64,000 bases of DNA, taken from NCBI RefSeq assembly GCF_900109915.1, contig NZ_FOBU01000002.1, positions 234,443 to 298,442 of the forward strand, in the 5' to 3' direction. Within the stretch, counting starts at the first letter, position 1; each line of letters opens with the position of its first letter. This DNA comes from Luteibacter sp. UNCMF331Sha3.1 (GTDB lineage Bacteria; Pseudomonadota; Gammaproteobacteria; Xanthomonadales; Rhodanobacteraceae). Positions 44,273 to 54,770 of this stretch are shown piece by piece. The notes under the pieces are model-generated. The model was given only the letters and a program-made list of their open reading frames with translations. It was not told the origin of the DNA and did not search any database. Both the position numbers and the translations under genes were made by a program.

Positions 44273-44657
44273 GGTCGATGAAGATCCCTCCGCGTCCGCC
44301 GCTGGCCGCGATTTCGGCCAGTTCGGACAGCGATTTTTCCGAGTAGTTGAGGACGCGCAGGAGCATCGGCAGGTTCAGGCCGGACACGCAGCGCAGGTGC
44401 ACGCCGAGCTCGCCCAGCGACAGGCCGATGTTGCAGGGAGTGGCGCCATAGAGGTCGGCGAGCACGAGCACGCCTTCGCCGTGGTCTAGCGCGCGGGCAT
44501 GCTTTGCCGTGAGCATGCGCATGACGTCGGGATCGGCGCTGGGCGGGACTTCCACAGCGTCGACTTCCAGCGGAAGCTTCGGCATGACGTGGCGGGCGGC
44601 CGAGATCAGCGCCTTGCCGACCGCTTCGTGGGTCATGAGGAGGACGCCGACGCTCAT
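44265..44657 (-). CDS. PTS EIIA component, mannose family
   Basis: A 130-residue EIIA-Man domain. His10 in VLLMTHE is the expected phosphorylation site, and ADLYGATPCNIG matches the family core. Without EIIB or EIIC partners it probably acts as a phosphorylation-state signal rather than in sugar uptake, as proposed for the similar clusters of Gram-negative bacteria that combine HprK with an incomplete PTS. A longer frame to 44801 overlaps rapZ and is rejected in favour of the ATG at 44657, which starts the conserved MSVGVLLMTH. It is 38 nt downstream of rapZ. Confidence 0.92.
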   Translation of the reverse strand: MSVGVLLMTHEAVGKALISAARHVMPKLPLEVDAVEVPPSADPDVMRMLTAKHARALDHGEGVLVLADLYGATPCNIGLSLGELGVHLRCVSGLNLPMLLRVLNYSEKSLSELAEIAASGGRGGIFIDHA

Positions 44658-44695
44658 CGACCGGTATCCCGTAGTGGCTTGGGGTCGATCATGGG

Positions 44696-45592
44696 TCACT
44701 CCAGCTCGCGGTGGAAGGTCAGCACGTTGCCGCGCTCGGCCCGGAAATGCTGGGCCAGCTTTTCCACAAGGTACACCGATCGGTGGCGGCCGCCGGTGCA
44801 ACCGATCGAAACGGTGACGTAACTGCGGTCTTCGCCCTCGAAACGGGGCAGCCAGGTGTCGAGCCAGCGGGCGACATCGGCGTAGTACTCGGCCACCAGC
44901 GGATTCGCGTCGAGGAACTCGCGCACCGGGAGATCCTTGCCGGAGAACGGCCGCAGGCGGGGCTCCCAGTGCGGATTGGGCAGGCAGCGGGCGTCGAAGA
45001 CGAAGTCGGCGTCGGACGGCAGGCCGCGACGGTAGGCGAACGACTCGAACAGCAGCGTCGTGCCGTCGGACGCGGCGGCGTAGCCGGTGGCGAACAGGCG
45101 ACGCAGCTGGTGGACGTTGAGATCGCTCGAATCGATGACCTTTTCGGCGATCGACACCAGCGGCCGGAGCAGCTTGCGCTCCTGGGCGATGGAGTCCGCG
45201 AGCGACAGTTTTTCCGCCGCCAGGGGATGGCGGCGGCGCGTCTCCGAGTAACGCTTGATCAGGATGTCGTCGCGGCTGTCGAGGAAGATCAGGTGCACGT
45301 GCACGCCGGTGGCCGAAAGCTCTGACAACACGTGCGGCATGCGCGAAAGGTCGACACGGCGGTTGCGCACGTCGACGCCCACCGCGATGCGGCGACGCGG
45401 GCCGTGCTCGCCCTGGCTGACGGCGGCGACCAGCTGCGGGATGAGCTCCGCCGGCATGTTGTCGACGCAGTAGAACTCAAGGTCTTCGAGCGCGCGCAGG
45501 GCCACGGTCTTGCCGCCACCGGACATGCCGGTGAGCACCACGAGGTGAATGCCGTCGGGTTCGACGATGGGGCTGATGAGTTCGTCGGTCAC
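44696..45592 (-). CDS. rapZ: RNase adapter protein RapZ / nucleotide-binding protein
   Basis: A 298-residue P-loop protein. Walker A is GMSGGGKT (about 22-29) and the C-terminal domain contains the conserved IGCTGGRHRSVY segment. In E. coli RapZ guides RNase E to the sRNA GlmZ and so tunes glucosamine-6-phosphate synthase; whether the same sRNA circuit exists here is unknown. Its position between hprK and the EIIA gene is the conserved place. It lies only 4 nt after hprK, so the two are co-transcribed. Confidence 0.95.
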   Translation of the reverse strand: MTDELISPIVEPDGIHLVVLTGMSGGGKTVALRALEDLEFYCVDNMPAELIPQLVAAVSQGEHGPRRRIAVGVDVRNRRVDLSRMPHVLSELSATGVHVHLIFLDSRDDILIKRYSETRRRHPLAAEKLSLADSIAQERKLLRPLVSIAEKVIDSSDLNVHQLRRLFATGYAAASDGTTLLFESFAYRRGLPSDADFVFDARCLPNPHWEPRLRPFSGKDLPVREFLDANPLVAEYYADVARWLDTWLPRFEGEDRSYVTVSIGCTGGRHRSVYLVEKLAQHFRAERGNVLTFHRELE

Positions 45593-45596
45593 GCGG

Positions 45597-46547
45597 TCAC
45601 CACGGTGAGAAGCGGCGCATCTGGTGCGCCTGACGGTCGATGAAGGTCTGCGCGGGGTCGATCCCCTTGCTCTTGAGCACGTGGTTGCGCACGGCCGCCT
45701 CGACGAGCACCGCGAGGTTGCGGCCGGGCGCCACGGGGATGGTGATCTTGGGAACGTCGACGTCGAGCACGTTGCGCCGGCTCACGTCGCCGGTCAGGCG
45801 CGTCATGGCGTCGCTTTCCTCGCCTTCGCGCATCGGCTTCAGGTGGATCACGAGGCGAAGGTACTTGGACGGCTTGACCGCCGTGTGACCGAACATCTCG
45901 CGGATGTTGAGCACGCCGAGGCCGCGCACTTCGAGGAGGTCCTGCAGCAGCTCCGGGCAGGCGCCGTCGATGACGTCGGGCGCGATCAGCGTGAACTCGG
46001 TGGCGTCGTCGGCGACGAGGCGATGGCCGCGGCTGATGAGTTCCAGCGCGAGTTCGCTCTTGCCCGAGCCGGGGTCGCCCGTGATGAGGACGCCGATGGA
46101 GAACACCTCGAGGAAGACGCCGTGCAGGGTCGTGCGCGGCGCGAGCGTGCGCGCGAGGTGATACTGCAGGTAGGTCAGCAGCTCGTGGCCACGCTTGGTG
46201 CTCTGCCACAGCGGCGTGTTGGTTTCCTCGGCGACCTCGCGCAAGTCGGGCGGGATTGACTGGTCCTTCGTGACGATGAGCGCGGCGGGCTGGTAAGCGG
46301 CGATCTTGTGGATGGCTTCCCAGCGCTGGCGGGAATCGAGGCCGTCGAGGTAGTTCAGTTCCTCGGTGCCGATGATCTGCACCTTGTTGGGGTAGATCAC
46401 GTTGAGGTAACCGACCAGGGACGGGCGGCGGCTCTGTTTCGCGTTCGGCTCGAGCACGCGCGATTCGCCGCGCATGCCCGCCGCCCAGCGGAGTGCCATG
46501 CGCTCGTGTACGCCGTCGAAGAGTTGTCTGGCGGTCAGCCGGTCCAC
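45597..46547 (-). CDS. hprK: HPr kinase/phosphorylase
   Basis: A bifunctional enzyme of 316 residues that phosphorylates HPr at Ser46 with ATP or pyrophosphate, and removes that phosphate. The N-terminal domain is followed by the catalytic domain with [30 protein letters not shown], containing His142 and the P-loop at about 157-164, and the [16 protein letters not shown] signature near 210. I prefer the GTG at 46547, with AGGGA 7 nt upstream and a length matching related proteins, over a frame reaching 46598 that runs into the terminator of hpf. It occupies the position of ptsN in enteric bacteria. Confidence 0.95.
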   Translation of the reverse strand: MDRLTARQLFDGVHERMALRWAAGMRGESRVLEPNAKQSRRPSLVGYLNVIYPNKVQIIGTEELNYLDGLDSRQRWEAIHKIAAYQPAALIVTKDQSIPPDLREVAEETNTPLWQSTKRGHELLTYLQYHLARTLAPRTTLHGVFLEVFSIGVLITGDPGSGKSELALELISRGHRLVADDATEFTLIAPDVIDGACPELLQDLLEVRGLGVLNIREMFGHTAVKPSKYLRLVIHLKPMREGEESDAMTRLTGDVSRRNVLDVDVPKITIPVAPGRNLAVLVEAAVRNHVLKSKGIDPAQTFIDRQAHQMRRFSPW

Positions 46548-46564
46548 GCGTTGGTCCCTTGAAG

Positions 46565-46595
46565 GAAAAAAGCCGGCACGCGGTGCGTGCCGGCT
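46565..46595 (-). terminator. Rho-independent terminator between hpf and hprK
   Basis: On the minus strand the perfect stem AGCCGGCACGC/GCGTGCCGGCT is followed by a run of T. It follows the hpf stop by 45 nt and ends 18 nt before the hprK start, so hprK needs readthrough or its own promoter. Confidence 0.87.
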
Positions 46596-46640
46596 CATGC
46601 CTATTGTGCCATCAAGGGCGGGACGGGTCTCGCCGGGCCG

Positions 46641-46988
46641 TCAGATGGCCGTGCGGGCCTCGCGGACCTCGGCGTTGTGATGGTCCTTGAGCTTTTCCTT
46701 GTGCTTCCTCAGCTGGTCGGCGAGCTTGGCGATCATGGCGTCGATCGCGTTGTAGAGCGTGTCACCCTTTTTCTCGTCGTCGAGGCGGGCCACGCCGTCG
46801 GCGTGGAGACGGGTGCCGGCGCAGTGCAGGGTCCCGCTGGCCTTGTGCTCGTTCTTGTCGACCGACAGCACGACGTCGAGGGCCTTGATGTTGTCGAAAA
46901 GGCGTTCGAAGCGACCGATCTGCTGTTCCACGCGCTCGCGCAGGGCGGGGGTGATGTGGATGTGCTGGCCGCTGATCTGGATTTGCAT
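46641..46988 (-). CDS. hpf: Ribosome hibernation promoting factor
   Basis: A 115-residue protein of the HPF/RaiA family that binds the 30S decoding region in stationary phase and promotes 70S inactivation or 100S dimers. The beta-alpha-beta-beta-beta-alpha order is recognisable from MQIQISGQHIHITPALRE to the basic final helix KLADQLRKHKEKLKDH. It has the short-to-medium form without the long dimerisation domain. AGGAGG sits 8 nt before the ATG, and it follows rpoN by 122 nt as in other gammaproteobacteria. Confidence 0.95.
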   Translation of the reverse strand: MQIQISGQHIHITPALRERVEQQIGRFERLFDNIKALDVVLSVDKNEHKASGTLHCAGTRLHADGVARLDDEKKGDTLYNAIDAMIAKLADQLRKHKEKLKDHHNAEVREARTAI

Positions 46989-47034
46989 TGACGCCTCCTG
47001 AGTACTGAGGGTGCCGCCGTTCGGCGACGAAATC

Positions 47035-47056
47035 GGAACGACGCCTGTGTCGTTCC
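47035..47056 (-). other. Stem-loop between rpoN and hpf
   Basis: Perfect arms GGAACGAC and GTCGTTCC flank a 6-nt loop. Only a weak T-stretch follows on the minus strand, so it may be an attenuator or processing site rather than a full terminator. Confidence 0.5.
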
Positions 47057-47110
47057 TCTAGCCTTGAACTGGTGGGACCGTGGACCTCCGCAAGGGTTCC
47101 TTCGATGCCG

Positions 47111-48601
47111 TCAATGGGCGCGGACGCGTTCGCTGGAACTCGGGATCCGCATCGCTTCCCGGTACTTGGCTACCGTACGGCGGGCAACCTGAATACCGCG
47201 TCGATGGAGTTCCTCGGCCAGTGCCTGGTCGGAAAGCGGACGGCGTACGTCCTCGGCCGTGATGAGCTTGCGCAGCATCGCCTGGATCGCCGTGGCCGAC
47301 GCGCTGCCGCCGTCTTCGGTGGCCACGCCGCTGGAGAAGAAATGCTTCAGTTCGAACGTGCCACGTGGCGTGTGCATGTACTTGCGCGTGGTCACGCGGG
47401 AGATGGTGGACTCGTGCATGCCGACTTCCTCGGCCACCTCGCGAAGCACCAGCGGGTGCATGGCCTCGGGGCCGTAGTCGAGGAAGGCGCTCTGCCGGCG
47501 CACGATCACGTCGGCCACCTTCTGCAGGGTCTCGGCGCGCGACTGCAGGCTCTTCAGGAGCCAGCGGGCCTCCTGGAGCTGGCCTTTCATCCAGCTCGCG
47601 TCGTCGCCCCGCGCACGCGCGATGAGGTTGCAGTAATGCTGATTGAGGCCCAGCCGCGGCTGGGCGTCGGGATTGAGGCTGACCTGCCAGCGACCGTTCT
47701 CGCGACGTGCGTAGACGTCCGGCGCGACGTATTCCACCGGCGTGGCGTCCAGCGCCGCGCCGGGACGCGGGTCGAGGCTACGGATCAGGCTGGCGGCCGC
47801 GGCGACATGGTCTTCGGCGGCCTTGAGCCGCCGCGCGATCTTCGCCGTGTCGTTGCGCGCGAGCAGTTCGAGTTCTTCGTTGACGATGCGGATGGCCAGT
47901 TCGCGATGCGGCGTCGAGAGCGCGAACTGCGCCAGCTGGCAGAACAGGCAGTCGCGCAGGTCGAGGCTGGCGATGCCGGTGGGATCGAAGCGCTGCACGC
48001 GCTGGCGCACGGCTTCGATGTCGTCGAGATCGGCGTTCAGCTCGGGGGGCAGGGCGGCCTGCACGGCCTCCACGCCATCGCGCAGATAGCCATCTTCGTC
48101 GAGCGCGTGGATGATGGCAGTGGCGATCGCGTGGTCGCGGGGCGAGAACTGCGACAGGTTGAGCTGCCACTCCAGGTGCTGCTGGAGGCTTTCGGGCGCC
48201 GCGTTCTGCGGCTCGAAGCCGTCGTCATCCGCGCCACCCGCCCGTGACGGGGCACCGGCATAGTCGCCGGCCTCGCCATGGAAACGGTCGTCGTCCCAGT
48301 CGGGAGCCAGCTCTTCGGAAGGGGTCGCGATGAATTCGTCGTCGTCCTTGGACGACTTCGCGGGCGCTTCGTCCCGGGGAGGCGGCGCGTAATCGCTGGT
48401 GTCGAAACCGGCCTCGTCGTCCGCGCCGTCGTCCTCGGATTCGGCATCTTCGGCGAACTCCAGCAACGGGTTGCTTTCCGCGATCTGGCGGAGTTCGGCC
48501 TCGAGCTCGAGCTGCGACAACTGCAGCAGGCGGATGGCCTGTTGCAGCTGCGGTGTCAGCGTGAGCTGCTGGTTGAGGCGAAACTGAAGTCCGGGTTTCA
48601 T
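47111..48601 (-). CDS. rpoN: RNA polymerase sigma-54 factor
   Basis: A 496-residue sigma-54. Region I is Gln/Leu-rich (QFRLNQQLTLTPQLQQAIRLLQLS) and interacts with AAA+ activators; region II is acidic and long (about 50-125); then follow the core-binding domain, the HTH, and the C-terminal RpoN box ARRTVAKYRE, which contacts the -24 element. It directs motility, nitrogen and surface genes in relatives, but its targets here are not in the window. It sits between lptB and hpf in the conserved order, 87 nt after lptB. Confidence 0.97.
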   Translation of the reverse strand: MKPGLQFRLNQQLTLTPQLQQAIRLLQLSQLELEAELRQIAESNPLLEFAEDAESEDDGADDEAGFDTSDYAPPPRDEAPAKSSKDDDEFIATPSEELAPDWDDDRFHGEAGDYAGAPSRAGGADDDGFEPQNAAPESLQQHLEWQLNLSQFSPRDHAIATAIIHALDEDGYLRDGVEAVQAALPPELNADLDDIEAVRQRVQRFDPTGIASLDLRDCLFCQLAQFALSTPHRELAIRIVNEELELLARNDTAKIARRLKAAEDHVAAAASLIRSLDPRPGAALDATPVEYVAPDVYARRENGRWQVSLNPDAQPRLGLNQHYCNLIARARGDDASWMKGQLQEARWLLKSLQSRAETLQKVADVIVRRQSAFLDYGPEAMHPLVLREVAEEVGMHESTISRVTTRKYMHTPRGTFELKHFFSSGVATEDGGSASATAIQAMLRKLITAEDVRRPLSDQALAEELHRRGIQVARRTVAKYREAMRIPSSSERVRAH

Positions 48602-48688
48602 GCCTGCGACGCTTGGGGTTCCCGATCCATCCTAACCCCTGAGGGGGCCCGCAAACCAGCGTCGCGGCGGGCTATGCCCAACGGTGTC

Positions 48689-49408
48689 TCAAATACGGAA
48701 TTCACGGCCCAGATACACCTCGCGAACCTTCTCGTCCGCCAGGATGTGCTGGGGCGTGCCGCGGGAGAGGACCTCGCCGTCGTTGAGGATGTAGGCGCGG
48801 TCGCAGATACCGAGCGTTTCGCGGACGTTGTGGTCCGTTATCAGCACGCCGATGCCGCGCTCCTTGAGGTGACGCACGATGCGCTGGATCTCGCCCACGG
48901 AGATCGGATCGACGCCGGCGAACGGTTCGTCGAGCAGCATGTACCTGGGGCGGGCGGCCAGGGCGCGCGCGATTTCCACGCGTCGGCGCTCGCCGCCGGA
49001 GAGGCTGATGCCCTTCTGCTCGGCGATGTGCGAGATCTTCAGCTCGTCGAGCAGGCTTTCCAGCTCCTCGTCGCGCTGCTTCTGGGTCATGCCGTCGCGG
49101 AGTTCGAGCACTGCGAGGATGTTGTCGGCGACGCTGAGGCGGCGGAACACCGAGGCCTCCTGCGGCAGGTAGCCGATGCCCAGCTTGGCGCGCGCGTGCA
49201 TCGGCAGGCCGGTGATGTCCTGCTGGTCGAGCTTGATGGTCCCGGCGTCGGCCTGGATCAGGCCCACCACCATGTAGAAGCAGGTCGTCTTGCCGGCGCC
49301 GTTGGGACCGAGCAGGCCGACGACCTCGCCTTCGCGGATCGAGAACGCGAAATCGCGGACCACCTGGCGCGCACGGAAGCGCTTCTGCAGGCCTTGGGCT
49401 GAAAGCAT
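48689..49408 (-). CDS. lptB: LPS export ABC transporter ATP-binding protein
   Basis: A 239-residue ABC ATPase. Walker A GPNGAGKT (about 34-41), the signature [10 protein letters not shown], Walker B YMLLDEP and the switch His in LITDHN are all present. With LptF and LptG (not in the window) it extracts LPS from the inner membrane and pushes it along the LptC-LptA bridge. It follows lptA by 4 nt. Confidence 0.97.
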   Translation of the reverse strand: MLSAQGLQKRFRARQVVRDFAFSIREGEVVGLLGPNGAGKTTCFYMVVGLIQADAGTIKLDQQDITGLPMHARAKLGIGYLPQEASVFRRLSVADNILAVLELRDGMTQKQRDEELESLLDELKISHIAEQKGISLSGGERRRVEIARALAARPRYMLLDEPFAGVDPISVGEIQRIVRHLKERGIGVLITDHNVRETLGICDRAYILNDGEVLSRGTPQHILADEKVREVYLGREFRI

Positions 49409-49412
49409 GGGA

Positions 49413-49991
49413 TCAGGGCTTCTTCTTGTCGGGCGCCGCCGGAGTCGCCGGAGCGGCCGCGGGCGTCTTGTTCTTGGGCTGGAACGTCATGTGCACGGGG
49501 GCGCCGCCGCTGCTCTCGCCGGTCATCGTGCTGTCCTTGGTGTTGTAGGTCAGCTTGTCGCCTTCGGCGCTGCCCTTGGCGGGCTGGTTGACCCACGCGT
49601 TGCCGGTGAGGACCGCGACGTCCTGATCGATCTTGTAGTCGATGTTGTTGGCCCGTCCGTCCATCGGCTGGTTCTGATCGTCGAGCTGGTGAATCGTCGC
49701 CGGGCTGCCATCGACCACGACGCGCTTGAGGTTGTTGTCGCCGTCGAGGTAGCCGGTCGCCTTGTCGCCCGTGACCTTGAGCGTGCCCTGCTTGAGGAGG
49801 ACGTTGCCTATCCAGATCACCTTGCCGTTCGGTTGCTGGTTCGTGCCGTCGAACTTGGTCGACGTGATGTCCGTCGGCTGGTCGCGATCCGACTGTTTCG
49901 CGATCGCTGGCGCAGCCGCCGCGGCAGCTACGACGAGCAACGCGGACAGGACCTTAGCGCTTGCGCGGCTGGTACGTGCTGTGGACTGCAT
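49413..49991 (-). CDS. lptA: Lipopolysaccharide transport periplasmic protein LptA
   Basis: A 192-residue periplasmic protein with a signal peptide (about 1-32, ending AIAK), an OstA-like beta-jellyroll domain from about 38 to 165, and a low-complexity Ala/Pro/Lys tail. It polymerises into the bridge that carries LPS from LptC to LptD. The ATG at 49991 (MQSTARTSR) lies within the end of lptC, giving a 38-nt overlap. Confidence 0.93.
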   Translation of the reverse strand: MQSTARTSRASAKVLSALLVVAAAAAAPAIAKQSDRDQPTDITSTKFDGTNQQPNGKVIWIGNVLLKQGTLKVTGDKATGYLDGDNNLKRVVVDGSPATIHQLDDQNQPMDGRANNIDYKIDQDVAVLTGNAWVNQPAKGSAEGDKLTYNTKDSTMTGESSGGAPVHMTFQPKNKTPAAAPATPAAPDKKKP

Positions 49992-50553
49992 CGAGAAGCT
50001 CCAGGTGCTTGGTGTCGAGATTGGCGCGCATGCCAACGCCTTCCATTGTAGAGGTTCCCTGAACGATACGCGCCGCCTCGGCGGTTTCCAGCCGGTTGTC
50101 CTTGGGCCACGCCGTGACCTCGGAGGTGTCGATGCTCGCGGGCGGCGTGGTGCCGAACGCCACGCGATCCATGTGCACCTTGCCCTGCAGCTTGAGCAGG
50201 CTGCCGTCCTTGTTCACCCAGCCGTACTGCGAATGCCCCTTCCACGGCGGCACGTCGGCTTCTTTCGTCGACGGCAGGATGAAGTCCGGCGCGTTGATGT
50301 AGAGCGATTCGTCGCCCTCGCGGCGCTCGAGGTGCGGCGCGATCAGCGTGAAGGCCGGCTTGCCTTCCTCGTTGAACGAATCGAGGTCGAAGTTGGTGAG
50401 CACGTAGCCCGAGCGCGGCGGTCCGACGAAATCCTGGACCTTCTTCTCGGGCGCGGTCGCGTAATAGAGCAGCACGCTGGCGCCGAGCACCAGGGCCAGC
50501 ATCCCCGCGACGCTCGTGGCGCTGCGGTCGGTGAAGAAGTTCGCGACGCTCAC
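49954..50553 (-). CDS. lptC: LPS export system protein LptC
   Basis: A 199-residue bitopic protein. One N-terminal transmembrane helix (about 10-30, SVAGMLALVLGASVLLYYA) anchors an LptC/OstA-like periplasmic domain that receives LPS from LptBFG and hands it to LptA. The GTG start at 50553 overlaps the kdsC stop codon, and its own 3' end overlaps lptA, so kdsC-lptC-lptA are translationally coupled. A longer frame to 50676 lies inside kdsC and is rejected. Confidence 0.93.
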   Translation of the reverse strand: MSVANFFTDRSATSVAGMLALVLGASVLLYYATAPEKKVQDFVGPPRSGYVLTNFDLDSFNEEGKPAFTLIAPHLERREGDESLYINAPDFILPSTKEADVPPWKGHSQYGWVNKDGSLLKLQGKVHMDRVAFGTTPPASIDTSEVTAWPKDNRLETAEAARIVQGTSTMEGVGMRANLDTKHLELLDAVHSTYQPRKR

Positions 50554-51098
50554 AGCCAGCGGTCCCGCTCGGCTTCCGCCTTGCCCTGTGCGGCCAGGAT
50601 CATGTCGGACACTTCGCGCGCCGCGCCGTAGCCGCCGATCAGCCGTGTGCGCCAGTGCGCGCGCTCGGCGACCCATGGGTGGGCGTTGGCGGTGGCGATC
50701 GCCAGGCCGGCGATGCCCATGGCGGGCAGGTCGGGCAGGTCGTCACCTACGAAGGCCGCCTGGTCGGGGGTCATGCGCAGCGCGTCGAGCAGCCCGGTCA
50801 GGCAGGCGCGCTTGTCCTTCTGGCCCTGGTAGACATTGGCGATGCCGAGTTCCTCGGCGCGCAGGGAGACCGGATGGCTGATGCGCGCGGTGATGATGGC
50901 GACCCGGATGCCGTTGCGCTCCAGCGCTTTCAGGCCGAGGCCGTCGTGCACGTGGAACACCTTGGTCTCGCGGCCGTCTTCGCCGTACCAGAGGCGCCCG
51001 TCGGTCAGCGTGCCGTCGACGTCGAAGACGACCACGCGGATCCGTGCCGCGCGTTCGGCGACATCGGCGGGAATCTCGGTGTAATGGGTGTAGGCCAT
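50550..51098 (-). CDS. kdsC: 3-deoxy-D-manno-octulosonate 8-phosphate phosphatase
   Basis: A 182-residue HAD phosphatase that dephosphorylates Kdo8P to Kdo, the inner-core sugar of LPS. The catalytic motif FDVDGTLTDG carries Asp26 and Asp28; motif III and the final acid are in the GDDLPDLPAM segment. The compact, cap-less C0 architecture is typical. It lies between kdsD and lptC, as in E. coli, 55 nt after kdsD. Confidence 0.96.
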   Translation of the reverse strand: MAYTHYTEIPADVAERAARIRVVVFDVDGTLTDGRLWYGEDGRETKVFHVHDGLGLKALERNGIRVAIITARISHPVSLRAEELGIANVYQGQKDKRACLTGLLDALRMTPDQAAFVGDDLPDLPAMGIAGLAIATANAHPWVAERAHWRTRLIGGYGAAREVSDMILAAQGKAEAERDRWL

Positions 51099-51153
51099 GG
51101 TTCGCTATGTGGGGGCGGTCGGGCGTGTGGGGAACGCCCTTGGGGCGACGTCG

Positions 51154-52167
51154 TCAGACGACGCGGGCACGGAGCAGGTCGTGGATGTTCAGGGCGCCAA
51201 CCGCGCGGCCATCGGCATCGACGACGAGCAGGGCGTTGATCTCGTGCTTTTCCATCAGCTGCGCGGCTTCGACGGCGAGCTTGTCCGAGCCGATCGTCTT
51301 CGGACCGCGGGTCATCAACTGGGCGACCGAGGCGCTGCGGAGGTCCACGGCGTCGTCGTCGAGCGCGCGGCGAAGATCGCCGTCGGTGAACACGCCGAGG
51401 AGGCGGTCGTCGTCGTCGACCACCGCCGTCATGCCGAGGCGTTTGCGCGACATCTCGACCAGCGCCTCGCTCAGGGTGGCGCCCAGACGCACGCGGGGCA
51501 CGTCGTCGCCGGAATGCATCACATCGGAGATGTGCAGGAGCAGGCGGCGCCCGAGGCTGCCGGCCGGATGCGAACGGGCGAAGTCGTCGGACGTGAAACC
51601 CCGGGCCTCGAGGAGCGCCACCGCCAGGGCGTCGCCCATCACCAGCGCCGCCGTGGTGCTGGCCGTGGGGGCCAGTCCGTGCGGGCAGGCTTCCGACGCC
51701 ACGTTGGCGTCGAGGTTGAGGTCGGCCTGCGTGGCCAGCGACGACTTGGGATTGCCCGTGATCGAGATCAGCGCGATGCCCTGCCGCTTGATCGCCGGGA
51801 GAATGTAGAGGAGTTCGTCCGTCTCGCCGGAATACGAGATTCCCAGCAGGAGGTCGTCCGGCTGGATCATGCCGAGGTCGCCGTGGCTCGCCTCGCCCGG
51901 GTGCACGAAGAACGACGGGGTGCCCGTGGACGCCAGCGTGGCGGCGATCTTGCGCGCGATATGACCCGACTTGCCCATGCCGGAGACGACCACGCGTCCC
52001 TTGCAGGACAGGATCATCTGGCATGCCTGGACGAACGCGGCGTCGACCCGGGCCTCGAGCGCCCGTATGGCGGCGGCCTCGGTCTTTATGACGGTGCGCG
52101 CGCTGCGAATGATGGTGTCGGCATTCACGAGGCTGGCGTCGGCTGGCGGGGCGGTGCGTGCGTTCAT
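51154..52167 (-). CDS. kdsD: Arabinose-5-phosphate isomerase
   Basis: A 337-residue isomerase converting ribulose 5-phosphate to arabinose 5-phosphate, the first committed step of Kdo synthesis. An N-terminal SIS domain (about 45-180; VVSGMGKSGHIARKIAATLASTGTPSFFVHP) precedes two CBS domains (about 215-335). The gene heads the minus-strand kds-lpt run. The mlaBCDEF genes that sit between kdsD and the divergent bolA-like gene in E. coli are absent here. Confidence 0.96.
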   Translation of the reverse strand: MNARTAPPADASLVNADTIIRSARTVIKTEAAAIRALEARVDAAFVQACQMILSCKGRVVVSGMGKSGHIARKIAATLASTGTPSFFVHPGEASHGDLGMIQPDDLLLGISYSGETDELLYILPAIKRQGIALISITGNPKSSLATQADLNLDANVASEACPHGLAPTASTTAALVMGDALAVALLEARGFTSDDFARSHPAGSLGRRLLLHISDVMHSGDDVPRVRLGATLSEALVEMSRKRLGMTAVVDDDDRLLGVFTDGDLRRALDDDAVDLRSASVAQLMTRGPKTIGSDKLAVEAAQLMEKHEINALLVVDADGRAVGALNIHDLLRARVV

Positions 52168-52341
52168 GCGAGCTCGGTTCCGGGCGGGTTCTGTCCCTGG
52201 TCACCCGGGATGTCCATTTCTGCGACACCGGATTTCCATTACCATTACATATTCTCATTTTATCGTCGCTGGCATCGACGGGTGATTCAGGGTCCGTTTC
52301 GGAACCGGCACCCCCGCCGCGACCCCCTTACCGGAGACTCC

Positions 52342-53893
<1,552 letters not shown>

Positions 53894-53903
53894 TGCCTGA
53901 TTG

Positions 53904-53931
53904 GGTGGGAGCCAGCAGGCTGGCTCCCACC
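53904..53931. repeat. Short palindromic form of the hairpin repeat
   Basis: GGTGGGAGCCAGC and GCTGGCTCCCACC face each other over a tiny loop. It lies between convergent murA and the DUF3108 gene. Confidence 0.85.
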
Positions 53932-53933
53932 GA

Positions 53934-54632
53934 TTACTTCGTGCTGTAGCTGACCAGCTCGAGCGTGAGGTCGCCGCCGTCGGTCTGCGCGAGCTTCACC
54001 GGCACCGGGTATTTCGCCGGCACGTACCACGCGGTGAAGCCCTTCTTCTCGTCGACGCGGTCGACGCGCACGGCGTTGAACGTGCCGGCCGTGACCTTGA
54101 CCTGCTCGTTGCCGGCGGCCTTGAACTGCTGGCTTTCCACCGCCTGCTTCACCGCGACGGGCATCGTGATGTCCTTCTTCCCGGCGCCGAGCGCGACGCC
54201 CAGGGCCAGCGGCAGCGTGTTGCGGTCGACCATGCCCGGCTGCACGGGATAGCTGTAGCTCTTCTTGTTGTCCTGCACCTGCACGGTCGCGCCCTGCACC
54301 GTGACGTCGCGGGTCTTCGGCTTGAAGCCTTCCATCGCGTACGTGTAGCTCACCAGCTGCGGCACGTTGCCCGCCCAGGTGAAGCGCGAGGTTTCGGAGG
54401 CGCTGACGCCGAGCATCGCCGCGAGTCCGGCCGTGCCCTTGCTCTGGTTCGTGTAGACGAACTGCCCGCCGCCGGCGGGCGCGAGGTGGATCGTCGCCGT
54501 GCCGAGCGGGCTGTCGCCCTGCAGCACGTTGTACGTGGCCGTGAAGGTCTGCGGCACGTTCGCGGCGAAGGCGGCGACGGGCAGGGCGAGGGCCAGCGCG
54601 AAGCCGGCGCGGAGCAGGGTGGTGGTCTTCAT
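53934..54632 (-). CDS. DUF3108 domain-containing periplasmic protein
   Basis: A 232-residue protein with a clear signal peptide (about 1-23, ending AFAAN) and a beta-rich DUF3108 domain: TFTATYNVLQGDSPLGTATIHL at the start and FTAWYVPAKYPVPVKLAQ near the end. Function unknown; related genes often lie downstream of purN in Pseudomonas and relatives, as here. The start codon ATG at 54632 begins the signal peptide; a longer frame runs through the neighbouring hairpin repeat. Confidence 0.85.
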   Translation of the reverse strand: MKTTTLLRAGFALALALPVAAFAANVPQTFTATYNVLQGDSPLGTATIHLAPAGGGQFVYTNQSKGTAGLAAMLGVSASETSRFTWAGNVPQLVSYTYAMEGFKPKTRDVTVQGATVQVQDNKKSYSYPVQPGMVDRNTLPLALGVALGAGKKDITMPVAVKQAVESQQFKAAGNEQVKVTAGTFNAVRVDRVDEKKGFTAWYVPAKYPVPVKLAQTDGGDLTLELVSYSTK

Positions 54633-54683
54633 GCTGCCGAGTTTAGCCACCACGGCTGAATGCCGGGCGACGGCGAGGGCTCT

Positions 54684-54752
54684 GGTGGGAGCCAGCCTGC
54701 TGGCGATGGGTGCTCGCGGCAAGCACCCATCGCCAGCAGGCTGGCTCCCACC
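54684..54752. repeat. Hairpin repeat element, full length
   Basis: The arms GGTGGGAGCCAGCCTGCTGG and its complement flank a nested CGATGGGTGC/GCACCCATCG stem. It lies between purN and the DUF3108 gene on the minus strand. Confidence 0.87.
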
Positions 54753-54770
54753 GATGCGCTGGTCACGCCG

